Shown here: one piece after another, positions 24,610-32,531 of the stretch | How positions within the stretch are numbered: the first letter of the stretch is position 1 | Layout of the letters: the number at the start of each line of letters is the position of its first letter | NCBI RefSeq assembly: GCF_018283645.1 | Contig: NZ_JAGSXH010000013.1 | Span: 24,038 to 88,037 of the forward strand | Source: Actinocrinis puniceicyclus | Lineage (GTDB): Bacteria > Actinomycetota > Actinomycetes > Streptomycetales > Catenulisporaceae | Direction: 5' to 3' | Length of the DNA: 64,000 nt | Translations under genes and position numbers: made by a program | The notes under the pieces: model-generated | Database searches by the model: none | Seen by the model: the letters and a program-made list of their open reading frames with translations, nothing else | Told to the model about the DNA's origin: nothing

Positions 24610-25244
24610 GCGTCCTGTGCCTGTCTGCGCTCGGCGAGCGCCGCCGCGATCTCGTCTTCCAGCTGGTGATACTCGCCGAGGGTCATCGCGTGCCCGCAGC
24701 CGCCGCGGCGGCACGCGACCAGACCGCCGTTGTGGCTGAGCGCGAGCTGCCCGCAGCGCGGGCACGGCAGCGGCAGGCTGCGCCATTCGAGCTCGCGGGG
24801 CGCTACCCGGTCGGTGTCGACGCGCAGGCCGCGGATCTCACGGTCGAAGTCACCGGCGGCCTCCTGCCGCACGATCCAGCCCAGCTGCGTCGTGAGCCAC
24901 GGCGCGGTGGCCTCGACGGTGACGTCGTGCGGCGGCCAGGGCCGCGGACGTTTCGCCTCGACGACCATCCGCGCCCAGTACGCGAGTGTCTCGGTGATGC
25001 GGTCGCGCTGCAGGGACATCCGCGCGTCGAACGGGATCGGCGTCTCGGTGCGAAACGCGCGGATCGACGAGGTGCGCCACGAGGGAGGCAGCAGCACCAT
25101 GCACTCTCCGAGCCACCGGTAGTCGCCGACCAGGCCGTGAAGATCTTCGCGCAGCGCGAGGTAGCAGGGCACGCAGATCCAGCGCGCGGCCCAGGCCGGC
25201 CGCTGCCGGCAGGCCGCGCAGGTGCGGTTGTGCTGATGGGTCAC
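24606..25244 (-). CDS. Zinc-ribbon protein of actinomycete phage/plasmid type
   Basis: 212 aa. N-terminal Cys cluster (CAACRQRPAWAARWICVPCY) and C-terminal ribbon (CPRCGQLALSHNGGLVACRR). The middle is helical. Resembles OvmZ-like or recombination-directionality-type zinc proteins that recur in Streptomyces prophages. Probably binds nucleic acid; role unknown. Confidence 0.6.
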   Translation of the reverse strand: MTHQHNRTCAACRQRPAWAARWICVPCYLALREDLHGLVGDYRWLGECMVLLPPSWRTSSIRAFRTETPIPFDARMSLQRDRITETLAYWARMVVEAKRPRPWPPHDVTVEATAPWLTTQLGWIVRQEAAGDFDREIRGLRVDTDRVAPRELEWRSLPLPCPRCGQLALSHNGGLVACRRGGCGHAMTLGEYHQLEDEIAAALAERRQAQDA

Positions 25245-25537
25245 TCGGCGTCCGGGCCTGGCTCGGGCTCGTCGCGGGTGCCGTCGGTGATGTAGCGCTC
25301 GATTGCTGCGGCGTCGGCGAGCAGTTCCTCGATCGTCAGGTCCTCGTCGCGGTTGAACGTGAGGGCGTGCTGTGTGGCCAGGTGCCGGATGCTCTGCGCG
25401 GCGGTCAGCTGCTGGGCCCTCGCGTGGGAGGCCTCGGGCGCGGGGGGTGCCTGTTTCAGGGCTGGGCGCGGCGGGGCGCCGGGCATCATCGTCGGCAGCG
25501 GCGTGACGGTCGCCGTGCGGGTGTGTTTGTCAGGCAT
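25241..25537 (-). CDS. Small hypothetical protein
   Basis: 98 aa, disordered N-terminus (Pro/Ala) then a helical segment (LTAAQSIRHLATQHALTFNR). Coupled by 4-bp overlap to the zinc-ribbon gene and by 8-bp overlap to the RHH-like gene. Unknown. Confidence 0.5.
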   Translation of the reverse strand: MPDKHTRTATVTPLPTMMPGAPPRPALKQAPPAPEASHARAQQLTAAQSIRHLATQHALTFNRDEDLTIEELLADAAAIERYITDGTRDEPEPGPDAE

Positions 25538-25748
25538 CGAGTTCCCCGATCAGCAGAGACACGTCGGTGATGTGGTTGCGGGCCGCGACGCGGAATCCGG
25601 GATCCGCGATGCGGGCCGCGATGTAGTCGGTGACGGCCTGTCGTACGGCGGCGGCCACATCGAGGCCGTCGATCTGCGCGACGAGCGCCAGCTGCTCGGC
25701 GAGCGGGCGGGGCAGGCGCAGCGTCATGGCGTGGACGTCGTCAGCCAT
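25530..25748 (-). CDS. Ribbon-helix-helix-like small protein
   Basis: 72 aa. Strand MTLRLPRPLAEQLALVAQIDG followed by two helices ending VRQAVTDYIAARI gives the CopG/Arc pattern. Probably a DNA-binding regulator of the element. No toxin gene is adjacent. ATG at 25748. Confidence 0.6.
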   Translation of the reverse strand: MADDVHAMTLRLPRPLAEQLALVAQIDGLDVAAAVRQAVTDYIAARIADPGFRVAARNHITDVSLLIGELDA

Positions 25749-25780
25749 CCGTGGCCGTGCCAGAGAGGCAGCGCAGGCGG

Positions 25781-26617
25781 TTACGCATCGGCGTCTCCTG
25801 CGGGTGTGAGGATGGCTTGGCTGAGGCGTCGGGCGGCGCGTTGGGCGTATTTCGGGTCGGCTTCGATGCCGATGGCGCGGCGGCCGGTCTGCCTGGCGGC
25901 GTCGAGGATGGCGCCGGATCCTGCGAACAGGTCGAGGACGAGGCCGCCGGGTGGGCACGCGTATTCGATCAGGGGGCGTAGCAGGTCAACGGGTTTCTCG
26001 GTGGGGTGCAGGGCGAGACCGCGCAGGTTCTTTGCGCGGATGACGCTCGTCATCAGGCGCGTGCCGTCGTCCTGATAGGTGGATTGCTTCGTGCCGCCGA
26101 GGTGTTTTCCTGCCCCTCCACTGCGAACGGTCTCACCATTCAGCGCGCCGCGGCCCGACCAAGTGGGCGGCGTCGGGATGCGCTGAGCCTGGTGATAGAT
26201 CTCCTCCCAACGCCTCCCGCGGTACCAGTGCAGGGCGTTCTCGTGGATGCGCCGGAACCGGTCCGTGAATAGGCCGGTTCCGGCGTTCTTCTCCCAGATC
26301 ACGGCGAGGTCGGCGCGGATCGGTGCGCCGTCCTCGTCGGCGCCGACGGTCTCTTGCGAGAGCTTCCACTTGGCGTCGGTGAACTCGTCCCAGTGCTCGC
26401 CGAACATGCGCATGGAGCCGAAGCACCACATCGAGCGCGCGGCGGTAGCGGCGAGGGTCGGCCAGCCGTCGACCCATCGGTCCCACTTGAGCGAGGTCTC
26501 ACCGTATGGCGGATCGGTGCAGATCAGGTCGGCGACGATTCCGAGCCGGGGCAGGATCTCGCGGCAGTCGCCGAGGTACAGCGTGACCTGGCCGTCGTCG
26601 AAGTACGGGTCAGGCAT
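25781..26617 (-). CDS. DNA (N4-cytosine/N6-adenine) methyltransferase
   Basis: 278 aa from ATG 26617. Motif IV DPPYGETSLKWD (about 34-45), then a target-recognition stretch, then HPTEKP and motif I DLFAGSGAILDAARQTGRRAIGIE near the C-terminus: the beta-class order (IV before I). The residues needed for SAM and base binding are present. No restriction endonuclease is adjacent, so it is an orphan phage-type methylase, likely for protection or replication control. Confidence 0.9.
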   Translation of the reverse strand: MPDPYFDDGQVTLYLGDCREILPRLGIVADLICTDPPYGETSLKWDRWVDGWPTLAATAARSMWCFGSMRMFGEHWDEFTDAKWKLSQETVGADEDGAPIRADLAVIWEKNAGTGLFTDRFRRIHENALHWYRGRRWEEIYHQAQRIPTPPTWSGRGALNGETVRSGGAGKHLGGTKQSTYQDDGTRLMTSVIRAKNLRGLALHPTEKPVDLLRPLIEYACPPGGLVLDLFAGSGAILDAARQTGRRAIGIEADPKYAQRAARRLSQAILTPAGDADA

Positions 26618-26882
26618 CGGTGGCCTCCTTCGGGTGTTGCTGCTTGCGCAACGCGAGGTAGTCGAGGCCGGCCTTGGTGGGGACGTGCGCGATGGGCTGC
26701 TCGTCTGGGTCGGCGGCCGCCAGGAGTGCGCGCAGGTCGTCCGAGGTGAGCATGTCCGCTGAGCCGGGCTCGGTCTGGACGAGGACTTGATCACGTGTCG
26801 TGTGGCGTTCGTTCCAGGCGTCGAGGAAGGCGCGCAGGTGGTCCGCGGCGCGCCGGCTCGTGGTGGCGGCAGGCTCAGCCAT
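26610..26882 (-). CDS. Small hypothetical protein
   Basis: 90 aa, acidic, helical (RAADHLRAFLDAWNERHTTR; MLTSDDLRALLAAAD). Overlaps both neighbours by 8 bp. No known domain. Confidence 0.5.
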   Translation of the reverse strand: MAEPAATTSRRAADHLRAFLDAWNERHTTRDQVLVQTEPGSADMLTSDDLRALLAAADPDEQPIAHVPTKAGLDYLALRKQQHPKEATDA

Positions 26883-27450
26883 CGTGTGTCTCCGTCGATA
26901 CGTCGGTGGCGGTCTCGTCCGGCGCGTCGTCGCGGATGGTCGCTGCCGAGATCGGCTGGTGCGTGGCCTGTGGGCCGGCCAAGCAGGTGCAGGTGTGGTC
27001 GGATACCTCGGCCGTGCAGCGCGGCTGCGCGGCCTCGGGCGCGATGACGCCGGTCCGGCCGATCTGTTGGATGACGGCGCGGGCCTCGGTGAGCTCGGTC
27101 TCAAGCCGGTTGGCGCGGTCTGCCTCGTCGAGGTAGCGGCTGCGCAGGTCGGTGACGTCCTCGACGACGCCGAGCTTCGGGCCGCGTACCTCGCCGACGG
27201 CTGCCTTGTGCATCTGGGCGATGGTGTCGCAGGCGCCCTGGTGTGCCTCGCGCATTGCGGCCAGTTCGCGGCTGAGCCAGTCGCGCTGCTTGACCAGGCG
27301 TCCGAGCTGCGCGCGTGCCTTGATCAGCGCGACGCCCGGGTGCGGCTCGATCGGGTCGGCGCCGGCGCTCAGGTCGAGCCAGTGCTCGATCGCGTCGGTG
27401 CCGACCGGCGGCTCGAGCTCGTCGTACACGGATGCGGATGCGGTTTCCAT
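26875..27450 (-). CDS. Coiled-coil hypothetical protein
   Basis: 191 aa. Central coiled coil (RLVKQRDWLSRELAAMREA ... DEADRANRLETELTEARAVI), C-terminal Cys cluster (QPRCTAEVSDHTCTCLAG). Common architecture in actinophage accessory regions; no function assigned. Separated by 14 bp from the small membrane gene upstream. Confidence 0.55.
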   Translation of the reverse strand: METASASVYDELEPPVGTDAIEHWLDLSAGADPIEPHPGVALIKARAQLGRLVKQRDWLSRELAAMREAHQGACDTIAQMHKAAVGEVRGPKLGVVEDVTDLRSRYLDEADRANRLETELTEARAVIQQIGRTGVIAPEAAQPRCTAEVSDHTCTCLAGPQATHQPISAATIRDDAPDETATDVSTETHDG

Positions 27451-27464
27451 GTATCAGGGTCCTT

Positions 27465-27632
27465 TCAGCGTGGGGCTGCGGCGGTCGGGCTGGCGATGGT
27501 GCTGCCGTGCGATGGCCGGTCGGTGGTCGGTGTCGCCGTGGCCAGCAGCAGCCACGTGACGGCCGCGAGGGTGGCGAGCAGCGCGGCGAGCACGATGGCC
27601 TTGGTCATCTGTGTGCGGCGGTGGTCAGGCAT
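27465..27632 (-). CDS. Small membrane protein
   Basis: 55 aa with one transmembrane helix (KAIVLAALLATLAAVTWLLLA) and a short Ser/Thr/Pro tail. ATG at 27632 overlaps the exonuclease stop at 27625. Unknown function. Confidence 0.5.
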   Translation of the reverse strand: MPDHRRTQMTKAIVLAALLATLAAVTWLLLATATPTTDRPSHGSTIASPTAAAPR

Positions 27633-28212
27633 TCGCGGCCTGTCCACGTGCGGTCTCGTCGAGGAAGCGGGCGATCTCGCGGTTGTGGCGCGCGTCTTCG
27701 AGCGCGTTGTGCTCGCCGGCCTGCTGTGTCGGCACGGTGGGGTTACCGAGACACATCGCCTGCTGCTTGAGGTCGTTCGTCCACATCGGGATGCCCTCGG
27801 GCAAGTGGATCATCGGGCCGAACAGTTGCGCGAGCGCGACGTGGTCGTAGGCGCCGTACCAGGCCCACAGTTGCGGGCTGGGGGTGGCCAGGATGTACTC
27901 GCGCACCTCGTTGCGGATCACGTTGCGCGGCTTCACCGTGATGTCGGTGTCGTCGAGGCTGAGCAGGTCCAGCCCCGGCCGGTGGTGGGTGTTGGGCGAG
28001 TCCTTCAGGTACGTCTCGAGGATCCTGCGGTTGCGGACCGGCAGAGAGGGGACGACGTTGCGCACCAGCCAGTCGTTTTTCAGGATCCGCTCCCATGGCA
28101 TGTCGGTGTTGACGGCGTAGTACTCGCGGCCGTCCTCGTCGACGATGCCGATCGAGATCAGGTCGATCGTGCGGCCGTCTTCGATGAATTCGGTGTCGTA
28201 GAAGATCCTCAT
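27625..28212 (-). CDS. DEDD-family 3'-5' exonuclease (exoribonuclease-like)
   Basis: 195 aa. Exo I FYDTEFIEDGRTIDLISIGIV (catalytic D and E), Exo II-like WAWYGAYDHVALAQLFG, Exo III HNALEDARHNREIARFL (H and D), the DEDDh pattern. Matches the short phage/actinobacterial '3'-5' exoribonuclease' group. Likely trims RNA or DNA ends during element replication or takeover. Confidence 0.85.
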   Translation of the reverse strand: MRIFYDTEFIEDGRTIDLISIGIVDEDGREYYAVNTDMPWERILKNDWLVRNVVPSLPVRNRRILETYLKDSPNTHHRPGLDLLSLDDTDITVKPRNVIRNEVREYILATPSPQLWAWYGAYDHVALAQLFGPMIHLPEGIPMWTNDLKQQAMCLGNPTVPTQQAGEHNALEDARHNREIARFLDETARGQAANA

Positions 28213-28225
28213 GTGTTTCCTCTCG

Positions 28226-28426
28226 TCAGTAGTCGAATTTCGCTGTCGTCGCGGCTGCGGCCCGCTCGATCAGCTCCTGGCGCCGCTGGTCGGAGCAGAC
28301 TTTGTGGCACGGCCGGAAGGTGATCGGGTGGCGCAGGATCGCGTCCTGCCCGCAGAACAGGCAGGGCTGCGGTTCGCCGACCGGTGCGCGGTGCCAGTCG
28401 AGTCGGGCGAGGTCGCCGAGGCTCAT
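28226..28426 (-). CDS. Small zinc-finger protein
   Basis: 66 aa. Two Cys pairs (CLFCGQD ... CHKVC) form a compact zinc finger; the rest is charged. Overlaps the next upstream stop by 4 bp. Unknown role, probably nucleic-acid binding. Confidence 0.55.
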   Translation of the reverse strand: MSLGDLARLDWHRAPVGEPQPCLFCGQDAILRHPITFRPCHKVCSDQRRQELIERAAAATTAKFDY

Positions 28427-29619
28427 CGCGTCTGCACGCTGCCGCTGCGCGCGGTCGGCTCGGGCGGGTCGTGCTCGGCCATGCGCGTGAGGTATTCGCG
28501 CATCCAGTGCACGCGGGCCTTCGCGGTCTGCGCGGTCTTGTATCCGCGTTCGTGTTCGCCTGTGCCGGTCCAGGTCCAGGGCAGCTTCGGCGCCGGATAC
28601 CACCACTCGTAGCGGACGTTCGGGGATTCGCCGGTCCACAGGCGGTAGCGCTCGCTCAGGCGGTCCTCGGGCGCGGTGTGGGTGCGCGGGAAGTCGTCGC
28701 CGACCAGCTTCCACAGGCCCTGCGGCAGGCGGTCGAGTTCGCCGCCGTACCAGGTGACGATGCGCCGGGCGCTGATCTGCCGGATGGTCTCCAGCAGGTC
28801 GCCGACGTACACGCTGCCTTCGAGCTGATTGCGCACGTCGGGCCGGTAGGTGGCGGCTCGGTCGTCCGTCGTGGTGCGCACGTGCGTGTCGAGCAGGACC
28901 TGGCCGTCGACGGTCTCGACGCGGTAGCCGGGGCTGATCCAGTCGATGTGGTTGTCCTCGCTGGCGGCCAGGACGGTGCGCGGGTCGGCCAGGACGTCGC
29001 GCGCCCAGGCGGCCATGTCGGCCTGCGCCGCGCGGGAGGCCTCGATCCACCGTTCCTGCGCGGTGGTCTGCCGGCAGGGCGTGCAGTACCGCTCAGGGTC
29101 CGGGTCGGGGCTCAGAGGCAGCGGCCTGGCGCGCTGCTCGCCGCAGCGCGAGCAGGTGCGCGAGGCGCTCCACGCGGCGGCGCGTTTCTCCGGGAGCGCA
29201 GGCAGTGGTGCGGCGTCGGCGATCGCGTACAGCGGCGCCCAGTCCCTGTACAGCCGGTACCAGGCGATGATCAGTTGCCCGGGGCGCGGCCGGCGGCGGT
29301 GTTCGGTACGCAGCGTCGTGCGCGTGGCGAGGTGCTGGGCGGGTAGGTCGCCGTACCGGTAGGTCGGCCGGCCGCCGTAGCGTCGCGCGGTCGAGAGCAC
29401 CTCGCCGCTGCGGCCGCGCAGCAGGCTCGGATGGTCGCCGATCGTCCAGTCCGGGTCGAGTGGCACGACCTGGCCGGTGTCTTGCGCGAGCCGCGGCCGC
29501 GTTGAGCGTCCCGCCGGCGGGAGGATGACTCCGGAGCGCGTGCGCCGCGCGCTGACCGCCTCGACGTACCGGCCGATCAGAGACTCGTCGAACGCGGGAT
29601 CGGGTGTTTCGTCATTCAT
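28423..29619 (-). CDS. Zinc-ribbon protein with a degenerate DnaQ-like fold
   Basis: 398 aa. A zinc ribbon (TCSRCGEQ ... RYCTPCRQ) near residue 160, then a region whose strands follow the DnaQ order ('PGYRVETVDGQVLLDTHVR' and 'RIVTWYGGELDRLPQGLWKL') but where the first motif DxExT is replaced by ASEDNH. The C-terminus is aromatic-rich (YEWWYPAPKLPWTWTG). Possibly a catalytically dead exonuclease-fold protein. The ATG at 29619 is chosen because the preceding frame looks non-coding. Confidence 0.5.
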   Translation of the reverse strand: MNDETPDPAFDESLIGRYVEAVSARRTRSGVILPPAGRSTRPRLAQDTGQVVPLDPDWTIGDHPSLLRGRSGEVLSTARRYGGRPTYRYGDLPAQHLATRTTLRTEHRRRPRPGQLIIAWYRLYRDWAPLYAIADAAPLPALPEKRAAAWSASRTCSRCGEQRARPLPLSPDPDPERYCTPCRQTTAQERWIEASRAAQADMAAWARDVLADPRTVLAASEDNHIDWISPGYRVETVDGQVLLDTHVRTTTDDRAATYRPDVRNQLEGSVYVGDLLETIRQISARRIVTWYGGELDRLPQGLWKLVGDDFPRTHTAPEDRLSERYRLWTGESPNVRYEWWYPAPKLPWTWTGTGEHERGYKTAQTAKARVHWMREYLTRMAEHDPPEPTARSGSVQTR

Positions 29620-30052
29620 CGGCGCTGTCCTGGGCGTCGGCGGCCGGGTCGTCCTGGCCGTGGTCGGTGCGGTGGCCGAGACCGAGGCCGTTGGCCAGCC
29701 GCGTGCGTAGCGGGAGGCGGTCCTCGGCGTCCCAGAGCCGCTGGCCGCACAGGCCGAGCCAATTCGCGCAGGCGACCGTGGTCCATTTCGGGCCGATGTC
29801 GCGCACGATCCCGGTGAGCACGTAGTGCGCGGTGAGCAGCACACGGGCGAGCTGCTTGTCGCTCAGGCCGGTCTCGTCGCGCAGGTGCGTGATCGCGTGC
29901 TCGACAGTGCGCAGGTGCGCAGGTATCGGTCCGAGTTTGTCCGCGCCTTCGCTGATGAAAGCGGCGAGCCGGTCGAAGTCGAGGTGCAGCGGCCGGCAAT
30001 CGCCCGGGCCGTCGGGCCGGCCGGTATCGGGGTTCTCAGGGGTCTGTGTCAT
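29612..30052 (-). CDS. Hypothetical protein
   Basis: 146 aa, soluble. Helical core (LDFDRLAAFISEGADKLGPI ... LARVLLTAHYVLTGIVRDIG) and a disordered acidic tail. Overlaps both neighbours. No known domain. Confidence 0.5.
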   Translation of the reverse strand: MTQTPENPDTGRPDGPGDCRPLHLDFDRLAAFISEGADKLGPIPAHLRTVEHAITHLRDETGLSDKQLARVLLTAHYVLTGIVRDIGPKWTTVACANWLGLCGQRLWDAEDRLPLRTRLANGLGLGHRTDHGQDDPAADAQDSADE

Positions 30053-30452
30053 GGCGTCGTCCTGTCAGGGTTCGCGCGAAGGGCGCGGGGTCGGCGTCGG
30101 AGCCGAGGCAGGTCAGGGTGTTTCCGTGCTCGTCGGTGAAGTCGTGCTCGCTGATCGCTCCGGCGTCGGTGACGGGCTGCCCGGTGCGGCAGACCTGGCA
30201 GATACCGATGCCGTAGAGAGCGGCTCTGGCGCGGCTGGCGCCGGTCTCCTGGTCTCCGGGTTCTGGTCGGCGGCGCCAGTCGGCGACGGGATCGTGCAGG
30301 TGTGCGGGACGTACGAGGCTGATGCCCTGGCCGGTGAGGGCCGCGATCAGTTCGAGGGCGCAGGCGTGGCTGTAGGCGCGGCGCACGCCGTGGCGCTCGA
30401 GGATGCCCTCGAAGTTCGAGATCAGCAGGCTTCGTACATCCCGGCTGCTCAC
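30036..30452 (-). CDS. Hypothetical protein with a CxxC
   Basis: 138 aa from GTG 30452, which overlaps the previous TGA (GTGA). Contains GIGICQVCRTGQPVTD, a possible half zinc knuckle, and an N-terminal helix-rich part (LLISNFEGILERHGVRRAY). The coupling decides the start; the longer upstream frame is spurious. Confidence 0.55.
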   Translation of the reverse strand: MSSRDVRSLLISNFEGILERHGVRRAYSHACALELIAALTGQGISLVRPAHLHDPVADWRRRPEPGDQETGASRARAALYGIGICQVCRTGQPVTDAGAISEHDFTDEHGNTLTCLGSDADPAPFARTLTGRRHDTDP

Positions 30453-30766
30453 TCCAGATCGCCGCCATCGGAATCGTCGAGGCGGAACGCTTCGGTGAGC
30501 TCGACCTCGATGTGCTCGGGCAGCGTCTGCTGGCCGGCGGCGAAGTCTTTGCGGCCGAGCGCTTCGACCCGAAGGATGCGCAGTTTCGCGATCCGCTGGT
30601 TCGTATCGACTTTCGTGGTCAGCTCGACCGCGTCGCACATGAGGATCAGCGCGAATTTCCCGGTCGGGTGACTGGCGACCTGCGCGCCGAGCGCGTCCAG
30701 GCCGTTGCGTTCGCCGACTGGCAGGCGTGAGTTGAGTTTGACCAGGTCGATCGCGGGATCTTTCAT
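30449..30766 (-). CDS. Small hypothetical protein of phage type
   Basis: 105 aa. Alpha/beta pattern (KFALILMCDAVELTTKVDTN, RIAKLRILRVEAL) with an acidic tail (EAFRLDDSDGGDLE). Acidic tails of this kind occur on ssDNA-binding proteins, but no OB-fold signature is clear. Coupled at both ends by 4-bp overlaps. Confidence 0.5.
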   Translation of the reverse strand: MKDPAIDLVKLNSRLPVGERNGLDALGAQVASHPTGKFALILMCDAVELTTKVDTNQRIAKLRILRVEALGRKDFAAGQQTLPEHIEVELTEAFRLDDSDGGDLE

Positions 30767-30978
30767 GCTGGCTGGCCTTTCAGGGGACGGTGGCAGCGGC
30801 AGTCGCAGGTCTCGTCGGGGCCTTCGGTGTGGTCGCAGGCCCGGTATTCGCAGACGGGTTCGGCGTTGGTGCAGGTGATGGGCTCGTGGGCGTACTGGGG
30901 TAGTTCGCCGTGCAGCCAGCCGACGCCGGCGAGCCAGTGCAGTGGCCGCCGGCAGTTGCGGCACGCATCGGCGTTCAC
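30763..30978 (-). CDS. Cys-rich (zinc-finger-like) small protein
   Basis: 71 aa from GTG 30978 (GTGA overlap with the upstream gene). Ten Cys including CRNCRRPLHW and CDCRCHRPLKG plus several His; likely two zinc sites. Function unknown, probably nucleic-acid or protein binding. Confidence 0.55.
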   Translation of the reverse strand: MNADACRNCRRPLHWLAGVGWLHGELPQYAHEPITCTNAEPVCEYRACDHTEGPDETCDCRCHRPLKGQPA

Positions 30979-32531
30979 TGCTGCGGCTCGGTCGCGGCCG
31001 CGGGTGCGCCGTCGGGCTCCTGGTAGTCGTTCCAGGTGCGGGTGCTCTCGTCGTAGCGCTCGCAGACGCAGTGCTCGACGATGTTCGGGCCGTCCTCGTC
31101 GCCGCCGTCGACGACGTCCTCGAGGTGGATGCGGTAGATGCCGTTCTCCAGCAGCCAAATGGCGCGGCCCTGTCGGTCCCAGCCGTCGAACCAGCAGCGC
31201 GCGCCGGGCGGCAGGGCGCGGCATTCGGCCGGGTGCGCGATCTGGACGTGCTGAGAGACCTTGTCCGGGTCGAGCAGCCCGGTGTCGTCGTAAAGCCGGA
31301 TGACGTGCGGCGCGAGCCCGGTCGCGCCGCGGCCGCGGGTCCACTGCTGGGCGAGGTCCCAGGTGAGCTGGCTCGGCGTGGGCGGCTGCTCGTCGGCGGG
31401 CGTCGCCGCGGGAGAAGCTGCGGGCGCGGTGGCAGGGCCGGTATGCGGTGTCTCGAGCAGGTCGGCGTCGAACCACGCGCCGACGAGGCGGCATTGCACG
31501 GTGTTCTCATCGATGTCACCGGGGTAGAGCTTGCGCTGGTCGGCGACGTAGCTGCGGGCCTCGGCCTCGCTCGTGACCGGGCCGAGCAGGCCGCCGGCGC
31601 GCACGCTCCATTCGAGGTCGAACACGCGGCGTCGGCCGGCCAGCCGCTGGGCGGCCGCGGTGGTCCGGGCCAGGGCGTCGAGTGTCGCCGGGTCGCCGGC
31701 GGCGGCGTCGACGGCCTCGATCAGCGGTTGCAGCTCCTCGATCTCCTGCTCTGTGAGCATCGGCTGCGGGATCAGGCCGCCGCGGGCCTCGACGAGGGTG
31801 TCGCCGACCGTGCTTTCGAGCTGGTAGAGCCCGGAGGCGATGGCGTCGCGGGCGATGGTCCAGGCGCAGGCGGTGCACAGGTCGATCTCGAGCGAGCTGC
31901 CGGTGACCCTGGCGCAGCCGCCTTCGCAGGGCTCGTCCTCGGTGCAGCCGCACGCCTTGCACGCGGCCACGCTCTCGTCAGGCGCGCCGAGGCCGTGTCC
32001 ACCAACGGGCGGCCAGCATGCGGCCCCGCGTTCCCCCGCTGAGTCGAGCCGCGCGCCGCTAGAGCCTTCGGTGCCCTCGGCTGCCTGGTCCAGGCCGCGG
32101 ATGACGGCCGGCCAGAGGGTGCACAGCGTCGGGACGCCGTTGGCGTAAAGGATCTTGGCTGAGCCGGCCGCGTCGGTGCGGCCGGTGCGCCACGCCAGAT
32201 CGGTACCCGGATCCCAGGCGCCCTCGCGCAGCGCGTGCTGCCGCGCGGGCAGGTCGCCGGCCCAGGGTTCGGGCTCGCCGCCGTGCATTTCCAGCATCCA
32301 GATCTCGCGCAGCGCGCCGGGCCAGCGGGCCTCGAGCGCTTGGAGCGCGTTCTCGCCGCTGTAGCCGGCCGAGAGCCTGCGGTAGGCGGCGTCGGCGAGC
32401 GTCGCCAGGGCGAGGACCGCCTGGGCGCGGTCCGGCAGGCTGCGGCCGGTGTGCACGGCGCCGGGGAAGGCGCCGGCGAGGTGTTCGATGACGCGGTTGA
32501 CTGCCGCGGCCTCGATGAGGTTCAGGGTCAT
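30975..32531 (-). CDS. Large hypothetical protein next to the initiator
   Basis: 518 aa. N-terminal helical part (NRVIEHLAGAFPGAVHTGRS), a Cys cluster (CKACGCTEDEPCEGGCARV), a long helical middle, a Pro/Ala linker and a C-terminal beta-rich part (WLLENGIYRIHLEDVVDG). Looks like several fused small actinophage domains. No helicase or ligase motif found. ATGA overlap with the initiator gene upstream suggests a linked role. Confidence 0.5.
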   Translation of the reverse strand: MTLNLIEAAAVNRVIEHLAGAFPGAVHTGRSLPDRAQAVLALATLADAAYRRLSAGYSGENALQALEARWPGALREIWMLEMHGGEPEPWAGDLPARQHALREGAWDPGTDLAWRTGRTDAAGSAKILYANGVPTLCTLWPAVIRGLDQAAEGTEGSSGARLDSAGERGAACWPPVGGHGLGAPDESVAACKACGCTEDEPCEGGCARVTGSSLEIDLCTACAWTIARDAIASGLYQLESTVGDTLVEARGGLIPQPMLTEQEIEELQPLIEAVDAAAGDPATLDALARTTAAAQRLAGRRRVFDLEWSVRAGGLLGPVTSEAEARSYVADQRKLYPGDIDENTVQCRLVGAWFDADLLETPHTGPATAPAASPAATPADEQPPTPSQLTWDLAQQWTRGRGATGLAPHVIRLYDDTGLLDPDKVSQHVQIAHPAECRALPPGARCWFDGWDRQGRAIWLLENGIYRIHLEDVVDGGDEDGPNIVEHCVCERYDESTRTWNDYQEPDGAPAAATEPQQ

